Positions 47,201 to 59,399 of a stretch of 64,000 nt of DNA are shown one piece after another. Every line of letters starts with the position of its first letter. The stretch's first letter is position 1. The notes under the pieces were generated by a model. The model was not told the origin of the DNA, did not search any database, and saw nothing but the letters and a program-made list of their open reading frames with translations. The stretch comes from Symbiodinium natans. Lineage: Eukaryota > Sar > Dinophyceae > Suessiales > Symbiodiniaceae. The stretch lies in the NCBI GenBank assembly GCA_905221605.1, contig CAJNDS010002153.1, positions 430,998 to 494,997 of the forward strand, given 5' to 3'. The translations under genes and the position numbers were made by a program.

Positions 47201-49731
47201 AAACCCTAAACCCTAAACCCTAAACCCTAAACCCTAATTCCTAAACCCTAAACCCTAAACCCTAAACCCTAAACCCTAAACCCTAAACCCTAAACCCTAA
47301 ACCCTAAACCCCTGACAGGAGCACCTACCTCCCCGTCACCTGGAAGCTCAATCTTCCAAGCGGCAAGTACAAGGTCGAGGCCTGCTGTTAGGGTTCAGGG
47401 TTCAGGTTCAGGGTTCAGGGTTCAGGGTTAAGGGTTAAGGGTTCAGGGTTAAGGGTTCAGGGTTCAGGGTTCAGGGTTTAGGGTTCAGGGTTCAGGGTTC
47501 AGGGTTCAAGGTTCAGGGTTCAGGTTCAGGGTTCGGCTTCTTTTTAGGGGGCTCACCGGGGCCTGCTGTTAGGGTCAGGTTTGGGGTTTAGGGTTTAAGG
47601 TTTAGGGGTTTAGGGTTTAGGGTTTGGGGTTTAGGGTTTAGGGTTTAGGGTGTAGACTTTATCTTTCTCTTTTGGGGCCTTGCAAACTCAAAAGATGCAG
47701 TTCCAGTTACGGCACGAACCGACTTGCAGATTCCACCCAGAAGCAGGGGCCGCGCGCAGTGGTTGCTGAAAAAGAATGGAGCTTCAGGGCCTCAGATTCC
47801 AGCTGCGAAATTGGTTTGCGAGGAGTTAGGAACTTGGAGGAACCAACAGGAAGCCACTTGAGTTTTAGTTTGTGAAGGGGGCCTCTGGCCACACTAAGCC
47901 ATATGTGGGTAGTTTCGTAAATTGGGGTCCCCTTCTAAAATGTCGGGTACCCGTTACAAGGCGGCACCCTTTAAAAGGGATCCCAAAAAGGGACCCTAAA
48001 CCCTAAAGCCTAAACCCTAAACCCTAAACCCTAAACCCTAAACCCTAAACCCTAAACCCTAAACCCTAAACCCTAAACCCTAAACCCTAAACCCTAAACC
48101 CTAAACCCTAAACCCTAGTTTAGAGAACTACCCATGTGAAAGACATCATCACCCGCCCTCACGCTCACAAGGGCTGCAGCCCTCACTTCGCACCCAAACC
48201 CTAAACCCTAAACCCTAAACCCTAAACCCTAAACCCTAAACCCTAAACCCTAAACCCTAAACCCCAAACCCTAAACCCTAAACCCCAAACCCTAAACCCC
48301 AAACCCTGAAGAGCCAGAGGGCCACGAAGCCTTGGAGACCAGGTGATCTTCCCGGAGTCGACGACGCCGGAGTGCCAGGTCCAGGGCGTCAAGGTCTGCG
48401 GTTCCCGTGGCCCGTGCACCTACAGCAAGGCCCACGGGGAAGAAGAGAGGGTTTGGGTTCGGTCGGGTTTAGGGGTTTAGGGTTTAGGGTTTGGGATTTT
48501 AGGGTTTTAGGGTTTTTTGGGTTTGAGGGTTTTAGGGTTTTGGGGTTTTAGGGTTTTGGGGTTTTGGGGTTTTGGGGTTTTAGGGTTTTAGGGGTTCAGG
48601 GTTTTAGGGTTTTAGGGTTTTAGGGGTTTAGGGGTTTAGGGCTTGGGGTTTAGGGTTTAGGGTTTGGGCTTGGGGTCTAGGGCTTCCTTCAAAGGGGGCT
48701 CAAGGAGTGAGTTGTCGTGGCAGTGATGTTTCAGGAGCCTTGGTAGATGTTTTGGGGGGTTTCTCCGGATTAGACCTGACTCTTCCGAAAGAGGATTTAG
48801 GGTTTAGGGTTTAGGGTTTAGGGTTTAGGGTTTAGGGAAAGGGTTTTCTACGGAACCTCCCCCTTCAACCCTAGACTCTGTACTCCCCCTCCCTTTTGTA
48901 TGGACAGGTGCTCCAGGTCAGCAACGGCCTCCAGGCCAAGAAAAGCGCGAGTTCAGTTTTGGGCTTGCGCTGTGGGGGGTTACCATGTCACAGGGCTCCC
49001 ATTGTTTTCGAAAAACCCTTTGAGCCTAAACCCTAAACCCTAAACCCTAAACCCTAAACCCTAAACCCTAAACCCTAAACCCTAAACCCTAAACCCTAAA
49101 CCCTAAACCCTAAACCCTAAACCCTAAACCCTAAACCCTAAACCCTAAACCCTAAACCCGAAGCCCTTTTGTGAGGTCCCCATCGTGAGGTTGGAGCGTT
49201 GTGTGTTACGAGGCTTCGGAGGTGCGAGGGCTCAGGAGTTGGGGGGCTTCCTTCTTGTTCTGGCTTGCGTGCGAAGCCCTCAATATATACAAACTAAGCC
49301 CAGCCACTCCACTATGGCCCCTAAACCCTAAACCCTAAACCCTAAACCCTAAACCCTAAACCCTAAACCCTAAACCCTAAACCCTAAACCCTAAACCCTA
49401 AACCCTAAACCCTAAACCCTAAACCCTAAACCCTAAACCCTAAACCCTAAACCCTAACCTAAACCCTAAACCCTAAACCCTAAACCCTAAACCCTAAACC
49501 CTAAACCCTAAACCCTAAACCCTAAACCCTAAACCCTAAACCCTAAACCCTAAACCCTAAACCCTAAACCCTAAACCCTAAACCCTTAACCCTTAAACCT
49601 AAACCCTACACTCTGAACCCCACACCCTGACAGCCCCGGCAGATCGCCCGCAAGCGCAGGTCACCGGCTACGGCCACGACTCCTGGAAGTGCCACTCCGT
49701 GAGCAAGGTGAAGGTGACCAAGGCCGGATAA
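44150..49731 (+). CDS. Malectin-like (galactose-binding-like) protein gene, copy 1
   Basis: Nine exons read from alignment with copy 2: 44150-44212, 45072-45095, 45709-45772, 46329-46380, 46793-46828, 47319-47379, 48343-48429, 48908-48934 and 49660-49731 (TAA). All junction phases close. Domain order: FYFGSSLAAGVATGSILDEG, YGWLCDGAPITGYDF, RSTYGLRLG, NHFDRSNKCKSG, TYLPVTWKLNLPSGKYKVE, PECQVQGVKVC and VTGYGHDSWKCHSVSKVKV. The order strand-DxG-x-x-Y-YGW-R...HF-W-x-x-x-x-P-x-GxYxV matches the beta-sandwich of malectin and related galactose-binding-like domains. Six Cys suggest an extracellular protein. Upstream exons are expected but not fixed. Introns start GT once, GA once and otherwise GC; all end AG; they total about 5.1 kb and are largely telomere heptamers. 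Confidence 0.75.
44213..45071 (+). other. Intron 1 of copy 1 (GT-AG) with TG/TA microsatellites and CCCTAAA array
   Basis: Contains a T-run, (TG)n at 44260-44285, (TA)n at 44295-44307, GGGTTTTGGG text and a CCCTAAA array at 44950-45060 that ends 12 bases before the next exon. This is the only GT donor in the copy; copy 2 uses GC at the same place. Confidence 0.7.
45096..45708 (+). repeat. Copy-1-specific GC-AG intron filled with telomere heptamers
   Basis: It splits KSYGSEQ from ASGMDYGW in phase 0. Copy 2 reads straight through (KSYGSKSADGFEYGW, equal length), so the intron is absent there. It holds TTTAGGG arrays at 45122-45190 and 45447-45555 and a CCCTAAA array at 45595-45690, in both orientations. 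CAGGC lies across both junctions (GAG-CAG/GC and GGCAG/GC), a five-base direct repeat like a target-site duplication. Confidence 0.8.
48935..49659 (+). repeat. Second copy-1-specific GC-AG intron filled with telomere heptamers
   Basis: It splits VSNGLQ from VTGYGHDSW in phase 0. Copy 2 has ITGGLKVIGYGHDSW unbroken. It contains two CCCTAAA arrays (49025-49160 and 49319-49587, the latter the longest pure array here). CAGG lies across both junctions. Confidence 0.8.
49319..49587. repeat. Longest CCCTAAA array of the window
   Basis: About 38 heptamers with one CCTAAA slip, inside the last intron of copy 1. Confidence 0.95.
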
Positions 49732-50091
49732 CCTGAAACCAGGGGGGGTTTAGGGTTTAGGGTTTAGGGTTTAGGGTTTAGGGCTTAGGGTTTAGGGCTT
49801 AGGGTCTAGGGCTTAGGGTTTAGGGCTTAGGGTCTAGGGTTTGTACTTGGTGGCCCAGTTGATAAATACCCCCCCCCCCCCTTTACTCTGGTACAAGTGT
49901 AATGGGAATATCTAACCCTAACACCTAAACCCTAAACCCAAACCCTAAACCCCAAACCCTAAACCCTAAACCCTAAAACCCCAAGCCCTAAACCCCAAAA
50001 CCTAAACCCTAAAACCCCAAGCCCTAAACCCCAAACCCTACACCCCAAAACCCCAAGCCCTAAACCCCTAAACCCTAAACCCTAAACCCTA

Positions 50092-50215
50092 AACTGAGTG
50101 AGCCCGGGGCCGTCGAGCAGGGCGAACGCACCGAAGCCGGCAGGCGAGGTAGCTCCGGAGCCAGAAGCCCTCCGGCGGGCGACGGAGCTCCAGTCCCGCA
50201 GGCAGCTGCGGGCTG
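50092..50215 (-). repeat. Dispersed repeat, inverted partner of 56380-56497
   Basis: GAGCAGGGCGAACGCACCGA, then AGCCGGCAGGCGAGG and GAGCCAGAAGCC, appear as reverse complements at 56380-56497. Identity is high over about 120 bases with small indels. Confidence 0.75.
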
Positions 50216-50454
50216 CGCGGTGGACCCGGCAGGTCGCTGGCGAGAAGCCCGTCAGGTCGCCCTAGAATGAGATACCCCAAACCTTCGGGTAAAACGCAGC
50301 AACCTCCTTTTGTGAGGTCTCTCAGGGCCCCTCCCAGAGGAGCCCCGCCTCCAGCCGTGGTCGTTTTTCGTGGACCAGAGGAACCCAGAGCCTGTCCAGG
50401 CAGGCAGCGCAGCAATTTTCCTCGTATTGGGCATCCTGCCTTTGCTTGTGCCTG

Positions 50455-50730
50455 AAGCCTCGGGAGGCCCCTGCCTGGCAAGCCCCTGCCTGGAAGGCCC
50501 GCTCTGGGAGGCCCCTGCCTGGGAGGCCCCTTTGTCTGGGAGGCCAAAAAAAACCCCTGCCTGGAGAGGCCTGGGAGGCCCCTGCCTGGGAGGCCCTGCC
50601 TGGGCCCTGTCTGGGAGGCCCCTGCCTTGGGCGGCCCCTGCCTAAGACCCGTGCCTGGGAGGCCCCTGCCTGACAGGGCCCCTTGCCTGGGAGGCCCCTG
50701 CCTGGGAAGCCCCTGCCTGATAGGCCCCGC
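50455..50730. repeat. Minisatellite GGGAGGCCCCTGCCT
   Basis: About 15 units of 15-18 bases with variants. Pro/Gly-rich frames on both strands are shadows. Confidence 0.9.
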
Positions 50731-51824
50731 TGGAAGGCCCTTTTGAAGAGCTTTTCTAAGGGACCTTCAAAGGGTCACCGGACCCCGGCGACCTTTTCTT
50801 ATTTTGGAAGCAATTTAGTGTTGGGAGACCCCCCTTGCTCAAAACTCCGACCCCCCTTGAAGGCCCCAAAAACACCCCAAATGAGGGGGACCCCAGGATC
50901 GGCCCGGGCCCCAGTTAACAATGCGATTTTTTAGTACTCAAGCGACGGTTCTGGGTGGGCTCTCGTTTTCTGCATTTTTGATCAAAACCGAGCCTTCACT
51001 GATTCCAGCCAAAAACACCCCAAATGAGGGGGTCAAGCAAGACGCAGCATCACCAAGGACGAAGGCGGCAGCCAACCCAATCCCAAACCTTTGACTTTTT
51101 GGCCCTCCCAGAAGCCCTCGAATGATGGACATCTAAGCCCAACATTAGAAATGGCGAAAGCCCAAACCTTTGATTTCACGCCCTTCCAAGCAAGTTTTCC
51201 AAACCCCCGCCCAGCACGCAGCATCGCCGAGGGCGAAGGCGGCAGCCAGCCCCAAGCCCAAACCTCCAACAGCCCTCGATTGATAGATATCTCCCTTGCA
51301 ATGCCTAAGGGCTGCAACTTCAGGGTAGTTGATCTGCATCGATGCCGAGCTTTTAACCCAGCCAATGGACAAGAGAAAAATAACAAAAGCACGATCAGAG
51401 TTCAAAAAGAACCCTAAACCCGTAAAGGTTAAGGCAAGGGTGGAGCGCCAGCGGGGGTGGGCTTATGCAAGTCGGGGCGCGCGCCTGGGTGCTTTCAGCA
51501 CCAGCGCGCCCACTCATTGAGACACCCTAAACCCTAAACCCTAAACCCTAAACCCAAAAACCTTAAACCCTAAACCCTACACCCTTTAAGGGAGTATGCA
51601 GGTACCTCATTCCTTCATACCCTACTAAGAACCAGCCAGCCTTGGTACCCCAAACACCACAAAACCGGTTTAGGGTTTAGGGTTTAGGGTCTAGGGTTGA
51701 AGCTTGCGGGTTGAAGGTTGAGGGTTGAAGGTTGAGGGCTAGGGCTTCTGGTTTAAGGCACAGCCCCTCCCCCTTTTCTCTCCCAAACCCCACAGGCACC
51801 CCAAAAGCTCCCCAATATCGGCAG

Positions 51825-54800
51825 CCGCCCGCCTTCCCGGCTGGCGGGATGGAGTTCTACTACGGTTCCAAGCTGCCTGGCGGCGTGGCTTCCGGGAGCA
51901 TCCTAGATGAGGCAAAGTGGGGGGAAAGAATCAGGATCTTGGAGTTTGAGGGTTTGAGGGTTTGAGGGTTTGAAGGTTTGAGGGTTTGAGGGTTTGAGGG
52001 TTTGAGGGTTTGAGGGTTTGAGGGTTTGAGGGTTTGAGGGTTTGAGGGTTTGAGGGTTTTGAGGGTCTTTAAGTTTGAGGGCTCAAGGGTTCAAGGATTC
52101 GAGGGTTCGAGGGTTCAAGGGTTCGAGGGTTCGAGGGTTCAAGGGTTCGAGGGTTCACGGGTTCACGGGGTTCAAGGTTGTGGCGTTTAGGACTTTCGGT
52201 GGTGCCCTTTGCCCTTTCCGGTTCTGGGTTCCCTGATGAACGTAGCCAATTGGGTACCTTTATAAGAAGATGGTTGGTGGGCTACCAAGGGGAAGCAGCC
52301 TAGCACTTCAGGCTTTACTACTACTTGCTTAAGAACCCCCCCCCCAAAAAAAAACAACAAATGATAACAATCCCTACATTGCCCTTATGAAAGCTTTCTA
52401 TCCTTTGGGGGGGTTTCTTAAGCAAATCATAGCACGGCACCCTAAACCCTAACCCTAAACCTTAAACCCCCCAAAGAACCCAAAGAACTCTAAGAACCCT
52501 ACACCCTAAGCCCTAAACCCTAAAAACCCTGAATCATCATTGTAGTACGCAAAGGATTTAGGGGGTCTTTGGCTTCTGGCTTCCCCTAAGCCCTAGACCT
52601 TAACCCTAAACCTTAAACCCTAAACCCTAAACCCTAAACTGCCGAGAGCGCCGCTTCTGGGAGCCTTTGGGCGGCTTGGGATCCGTCGCCCATGTCCCCT
52701 AAGCACTCTCTAAGCCACCCATGCCGCCCAAACCCTGTAGGGTTTAGGGTTTAGGGTTTAGGGTTTAGGGTTTAGGGTTTAGGGTTTAGGGTTGAGGGTT
52801 TAGGGTTTAGGGTTTAGGCCGGTTTAGGCTTAGGGTTTACAAAGCCCTAACCCATGGCAAGGGCAAGAGTTATGGCAGCAAATCCGCCGACGGCTTTGAG
52901 TACGGGTGGCTCTGCAATGGCTCGCCCCTCAACGGCTACGACTTCTCAGGACCTGGGGGGGTTTAGGGTTTAGGGTTTAGGGTTTAGGGTTTAGGGTTTA
53001 GGGTTTAGGGTTTAGGGTTTAGGGTTTAGGGCTCGGCTCGACGGCTCCCCGAACCCTCGGTAGCCCACAGCATGTTGTGTTGGGTTCTTGTGGTACATGC
53101 TGACCCCCGCCCCCCCCGCCCCCCACTTAGGGTTTAGGGTTTAGGGTTTAGGGTTTAGGGTTTAGGGTTTAGGGTTTAGGGTTTAGGGTTTAGGTGGGTT
53201 CATGCTGAACCCCCAGGGTGGGTTCATGGTCTGTGGTTCATGGAGGGTTTTGGAGTTAGGGCTGCTTAGGGTTCAGGGTATTGGGGTCAGGGCGAAGATG
53301 GTTAAGGTTTCGGGCTTCCCTCTCTTCCCTTCTGTGGTTCATGGCGGCGTTAGGTTTCAGAGTTGAGAAATTTCGGTTCCGAACTCCCTCTTCTACCCTG
53401 TGGTTCGTGGTTCAGGGTTAACGGAACGCGGAGAGCAGGCGCACATAACCCTGAAAAAAAGACCCCAAAAAGCCCCAAATCGTAAACCCTAAACCCCTAA
53501 ACCCGTAAACCCGTAAACCTCAAAACCCTAAACCATATACTCTCGGATAAACCCTAATAACCCCGTCAACCTCAAACCCTAAACCATAGATTCTCGGAAG
53601 CCCTAAAACCCTAAACCCTGAACCCTAAACCTTAAACCCTAAACCCTAAACCCCAAACCCCAAACCCTAAACACCAAACCTATACAAGTCCTTCACAAGG
53701 CATCTCCATACCTGTTCTTTCACCACACAACTTCAACAGTATTCAGGATTTTTTTTTCTCAGAGGGCTTTTAAGGGGGCCATCCCAGTCTGGAAGCGTGA
53801 CCTTCAATGCAGGCAGCGCTGACGGTGTGATGTGGGACCCTCGCAGTGTTCAGCAAGTCAGTCTTAGCAGCTGAGTAGGTAACCTTAGACCTTTTGGGGT
53901 TTCTATGCTCCTACCATAATTGAAAGGTGACACTCTTTTCTGGCCCCGGTGCTCGCAACCCATCCCTGCCCATCCCCCCCACCCCCGCCCACGGATGATG
54001 CCCCACGCTTCTTGTATCCTACAAATTGCAAGTCCTAAACCCTAAACAACCCCAAAACCCTAAATCCCCTAAACCCCTAAACCTAAACCCCTAAACCCCT
54101 AAACCCTAAACCCCAACTCGCAGCGTCGTAGGAGGGCGCCGTTCCCCACCCCGGAGCACCTATGGACTGCCGCTGGGCGCTGTTGAGCAAACACTGCTGC
54201 TCAATAACGGGTTTAGGGTTTAGGGTTTAGGGTTTGGGGTTTAGGGTTAGGGTTAGGGTTTATGGTTTTGGGTTGTCAACTTTCCTTACTGGTTCGTAGT
54301 TGAAATTTCGGAATCAGAATACCTCTATCGTGCTTAAGGTGACGCATCATGGAACTATTAAATGAAGTGTAGTAGTTGGGGACGCAAGGCACCTAAATCC
54401 CAAAGTCCGTGCAGAACGAGTAGGACGGTTGAGCAAGCATTGTTTGGCTTTGGCTGTGGGATTTAGATGTAGTTCTTTTTTTTGTTCCGGAGGGGAAGAT
54501 ACCAAGCATGCCTGAGTTTGGCTATTGAGGTGCTCGGGCTTAGGCTTGGGGGTTTACCCTAGTAGGGTGCAGTGTTCAGGGTTTAGTGCTTAGGGTTTAG
54601 GGATTAGGATGCCAGGAACCACTTCGACCGCAGCAACAAGTGCAAGTCGGGGAGCCGCCGCTCCTTTTTTTCTCCAGGGGTTGGGGTTCAGGAACTTAAG
54701 CTACGTAGGGTTCAGGGTTTAGGGTTTAGGGTTTAGGGTTTAGGGTTCAGGATTTAGGGTTTAGGGTTTAACATATCGGGTGTAGGGTTTAGGGTTTTGG

Positions 54801-57800
54801 GTCTAGGGCCAAGTTGCCGCAATCAGAAGCCATTTCGTTTGCGATGCACTCATATTCTGGCATACTTGGAGTTCCTCAGCAGCAACCCAGTCTTTTTGTG
54901 AGCTTTTGGGGGAGGGGTTGCAGAAGTTGTATGCAAGTCGCCTTTCTCCGAGAGGCCTCTCGTAGCCGCCCTCAAGCAAAAAGCCAATACTTTCGGGCAG
55001 TCTCCGTCGAGCGATTTCAGGCTGGAATCCGGCCATCTACAACTCTAAGTTGCATGGGTAGCTCCCAAAAATTCGGGTCCCGTTTCTTTTGGGGTCCTTA
55101 TTTTCAGGGTCCCGTACTACGTAGGGAGAGCACACAAGACTTTCCCTCCGTTCACGGATGCGGGCTTTGCTTATGGCATGACGGCCAAGGCAAAGACGCC
55201 CCGGAAGCCCTTATGACAGCTACATCTCAAGCCAAGTAAACCCTAAACCCTTAGGACACAACCCCAAACTGAACTCTAAACGTGCTAAACCCTACAAACC
55301 GCAAACCGCAAACCCCAAACCCCAAACCCCAAACCCCAAAACCCCAAACCCCAAACCCTAAACCCTAAACCCTAAAACCCTAAACCCCCGGGTGCCAGGA
55401 GCACCTACCTACCGGTCACCTGGAAGTTGGACGTCCCTGACGGCAAATACAGCGTGGAGGCCATCTTGGGGGCTTGGGTTTAGGGTTTAGGGTTTAGGGT
55501 TTAGGGTTTAGGGTTTAGGGTTTGGGGTTTAGGTTTTAGGGTTTAGGGTTTTAGGGTGTAGGGTTTAGGGGTTAGGGCCCTACACCCTTCCCCATTTGTG
55601 GCGCCAAGTACCCCCAAACCCTAAACCCTAAACCCTAGACCCTAAACCCTAAACCCTAAACCCTAAACCCTAAACCCTAAACCCTAAACCCTAAACCCTA
55701 AACCCTAAACCCTAGACCGTAAAATTCCACAGCGTGAGGGCATCCGACAGGGTCAAGATCTTGACGACTTGGGCCTTAAGGTGGCCCCAACCCTAAACCT
55801 TAAACTCTAAACCCTAAACCCTAAACCTTAAACTCTAAACCCTTAACCCTAAACCTTAAACTCTAAACCCTTAACCCTAAACCTGGTAAGCCCTAACGAC
55901 CCACAAAGAAAAGAAATCTCCGCCCCTGAACGTTAAGTCCGGAAAGCGGCTCAGCGCTCACCCTCCTCACGCATTGGAGGCGCCTTTCGGGTTCGGCGGT
56001 TTACGGTTTAGGGTTTAGTTTCGGGTCTCAATTGTGGGGGGGGGGGGGAACGCTGGTGCTAGAAACAGCCAGGCGCGCGCCCCGACTTGTGGAGCCCACC
56101 CTAGACCTTTGCGGGTTTAGGGGTTTCCTTGCTTTCTGATCCTGCTCATGTATATCATCATTCTTGTTGACAGTGGCGCCCTAGTACCTTCGGGTGTCTA
56201 AGAGCTGTGGGAGGCTACTTGGAAGCCAGCGTCTGAACCGCCTCTCTTCAACCTCTTCTCGAAGCCGTACTGGGGCCTTACTAGGGGGTGACTGAAAGGC
56301 CCCTGAGTCAGAAAGACACTCTTCCACTTCTCACAAGGGTGACTCATCAAAAATGGTTTGGGGTTGTCTGAAATTTGGCGCAGCTACGGGACTGAGAGCT
56401 CCGTCGCCAGCCCGAAGGCTTCTGGCTCGGGAGCTCCCTCGCCTGCCGGCTTCGGTGCGTTCGCCCTGCTCAACCCCCTGGGCTCACTCAGTGGGGGTTT
56501 AGGGTTTGGGGTTTGGGGTTTGGGGTTTGGGGGGGGGGTTTGAAACAAAAAGCAGTTGACTGTTCTAGATACATATATCATCGGGGGCAATCCAACCCCA
56601 TGTAGCATGGAGTTTCCCTATACAATGAGACAGACCCTAAGCCCTCAACCCTTAAACCCCCCAAACCCTTAAAATGCAGTTTCGAGGCTTTGTGGAACCC
56701 TAAACCCTAAACCCTAAACCCTAAACCCTAAACCCTAAACCCTAAACCCTAAACCCTAAACCCTAAGCCCTAAACCCTGAACCTTAAACCCTAAATCCTA
56801 AACCCTAAACCGTAAGCCCTCAACCGCTGAGGTGATCTTCCCGGAGTCAACGACGCCCGGGTGCCAGGTCCAGGGCACCAAGGTCTGCAGCTCGCGGGGG
56901 CCCTGCAACTACAACAAGGCCCACGGAGGGGGGGTTAGGGAAGAGTCTAGGGGGCCCTGGGTTTAGGGTTCGGGGTTTAGGGGTTTGGGTTCCCAAATCC
57001 CCGAACCCTAAGCCCCTAACCCCTGAAGTTCAAACCCCAAGTCCTTTCAACTCATTGACGTCCCTACAACCCTGTGACTCTAAACCTCTGGGCTCTTGGT
57101 AAGTAACTTCAAATCAAGCTACCGGAATAAGGCTGTTCTACCATTCATTCATCATTCTTAACAGAACCCTACTATGGTATCTTAAGTTCCTTCGCAAGTT
57201 AAACTGAGGGTGTGTGTTTTTGCCATTCCTTTTTCTGGTGGCGGATTCTTTTTTGAGGGTTGGTGGGGTAGGCAACCCAGATTTTCTTCTATTCTAAGAG
57301 GGAAAGAAAGTCTCCAGTCTTTCTCTCTGTGGAAAGAAAACCTCCATTTTCTCTCTCGCTTTTTGCAAGGAAAAAACCTTTACGTTCTCGAAGACAGAGG
57401 GGCCTGGTGCTGGCGAGGGCTGAGAAAGAGAAGGACGGAAGCAAAGAAAGCAAGAAAGAAAGAAAGAAAGAAAGAAAGAAAAACAAATACTGACCAGGAA
57501 TCTTGAACAAAAACAGAGGTCTGCCTACGGAAAACGAATAAGTTTAATCTTATTGAAAGACAGAAGCAATAGGGAAGCAACCTATGAAAATACAAAGGCA
57601 GTTGGGTTTTTCCTAGGGAAAACCAAGGAAAGTAATCAAATTAATGCCAATCCCACAACAAAGTACGAATCCTATAAGACTAGGGACCCCCCCAAAGCAC
57701 CCTCACCAGCACCAGGCCATTCTGTTTTCGAGAACGTAGAGGTTTCCCAGTAAACAAAGAGAGAAAATAGAGGGTTTTCCTCCAGAACTGGAAAAAATAG

Positions 57801-58293
57801 AGGTTTTCCTCAAAATTGAGGAAAAATAAGGAATCCTCCCCAGAAAATCAGCGAAACAAGCTCGCCACAAAACAATCTCCACCTTAGTTAAAAACTCTCA
57901 GCCCTGCAGCCTCTGTGCAGGTGCTTGACATCACGGGCGGGCTGAAGGTCATTGGCTATGGCCATGACTCCTGGAAGTGCCACTCCGTCAGCAAGGCCGA
58001 GCCGAGGAAGTTGGGCAGTTGGGCTTTGGGGATCTTTTTGGGGCTTTTGGGGGTCTTTTTTGGGTGGTTTTTTTGGGGGCTTTTTGGGGGCTTTTTGGAG
58101 GGCTTTTTGGGGGGGGGGCTTTTGGGGGCTTAGTTCCTTGGGAGTTTGTAAATTATGGCACCTGTTTGGGGGTTACTCTAGGCGTAAGGCCGCGAAATTG
58201 TCATAGGAACACCTGCCCCCCCCGCCCCAGAAGGAGCCGCCCATAGCTCACACAACCCGTGACCCTTGGGAGGTCAAGGTGACGCCGGCCTAG
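51825..58293 (+). CDS. Malectin-like (galactose-binding-like) protein gene, copy 2
   Basis: Eight exons: 51825-51911, 52862-52949, 54132-54198, 54616-54651, 55399-55459, 56832-56918, 57921-57995 and 58273-58293 (TAG). Motifs match copy 1 in order: FYYGSKLPGGVASGSILDEG, YGWLCNGSPLNGYDF, RSTYGLPLG, NHFDRSNKCKSG, WKLDVPDGKYSVE, PGCQVQGTKVC, VIGYGHDSWKCHSVSK and VKVTPA. The NHFDRSNKCKSG exon is identical to copy 1 at all 36 bases, yet the flanking introns are unalignable. Donors are GC (five) or GA (two); all acceptors are AG. Exon 3 is five codons longer than in copy 1. The first exon may extend further, and the start is unknown. Tandem duplicate of copy 1 by position and content. Confidence 0.75.
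51930..52160. repeat. TTTGAGGG array passing into TTCGAGGG
   Basis: About fourteen TTTGAGGG octamers, then GGTTCGAGGGTTCAAGG units, within the first intron of copy 2. It looks like a local variant family derived from telomere heptamers. Confidence 0.9.
52325..52425. mobile_element. Foldback element in the first intron of copy 2
   Basis: TTGCTTAAGAACCCCCC at the left and GGGGGGTTTCTTAAGCAA at the right pair over about 16 bases. The interior is about 65 bases, AT-rich, non-coding. Confidence 0.6.
56380..56497 (+). repeat. Dispersed repeat, inverted partner of 50092-50215
   Basis: Carries CCGGCTTCGGTGCGTTCGCC and GGGCTCACTCAGT, the reverse complement of the block in the spacer. It lies in the copy 2 intron 55460-56831. 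A second inverted pair lies nearby (51455-51508 and 56051-56104, AAGTCGGGGCGCGCGCCTGG). Confidence 0.75.
57436..57486. repeat. (GAAA)n microsatellite
   Basis: Runs of AAAG/GAAA in intron 56919-57920 of copy 2. That intron carries little telomere sequence. Confidence 0.9.
57996..58272 (+). other. Copy-2-specific GC-AG intron, G-rich, without heptamers
   Basis: It splits CHSVSK from VKVTPA in phase 0. Copy 1 reads CHSVSKVKVTKAG unbroken. The interior has GGGGGCTTTTT repeats (58030-58130) and no telomere units, so copy-specific introns are not all of one kind. Confidence 0.75.
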
Positions 58294-58496
58294 TGGCGCG
58301 AGCACGTACCTTGGCATAGTTTAGGGTTTAGGGTTTAGGGTTGCATGTCTGTTGCTGAGCCGGGCAAGCACGAAGCTTTTTTTTGTCCCACAGCTCATCC
58401 TCCTAAGCCTTTCCACTAAGCCCTAAATCTAACGGGCTGTCGCCCACAGCCGGGCACGCCCACCAGCAGCAGGACAACGGCAGCAAGCACAGCAGC

Positions 58497-59360
<864 letters not shown>

Positions 59361-59399
59361 TGAACATTAGACGCGCGGGCGCGCGCGCGCGCGCGTGTG

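Larger units (their letters stand above)
49732..51824. other. Spacer between the two malectin-like genes
   Basis: Holds a TTTAGGG array (49745-49842), CCCTAAA-like text to 50090, an inverted-repeat partner of 56380-56497 (50092-50215), a Pro/Gly-coding minisatellite and a direct repeat (51041-51107 and 51218-51283, AAGGCGGCAGCCA core). Copy 2 should have upstream exons here, but I cannot place them. Confidence 0.6.
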
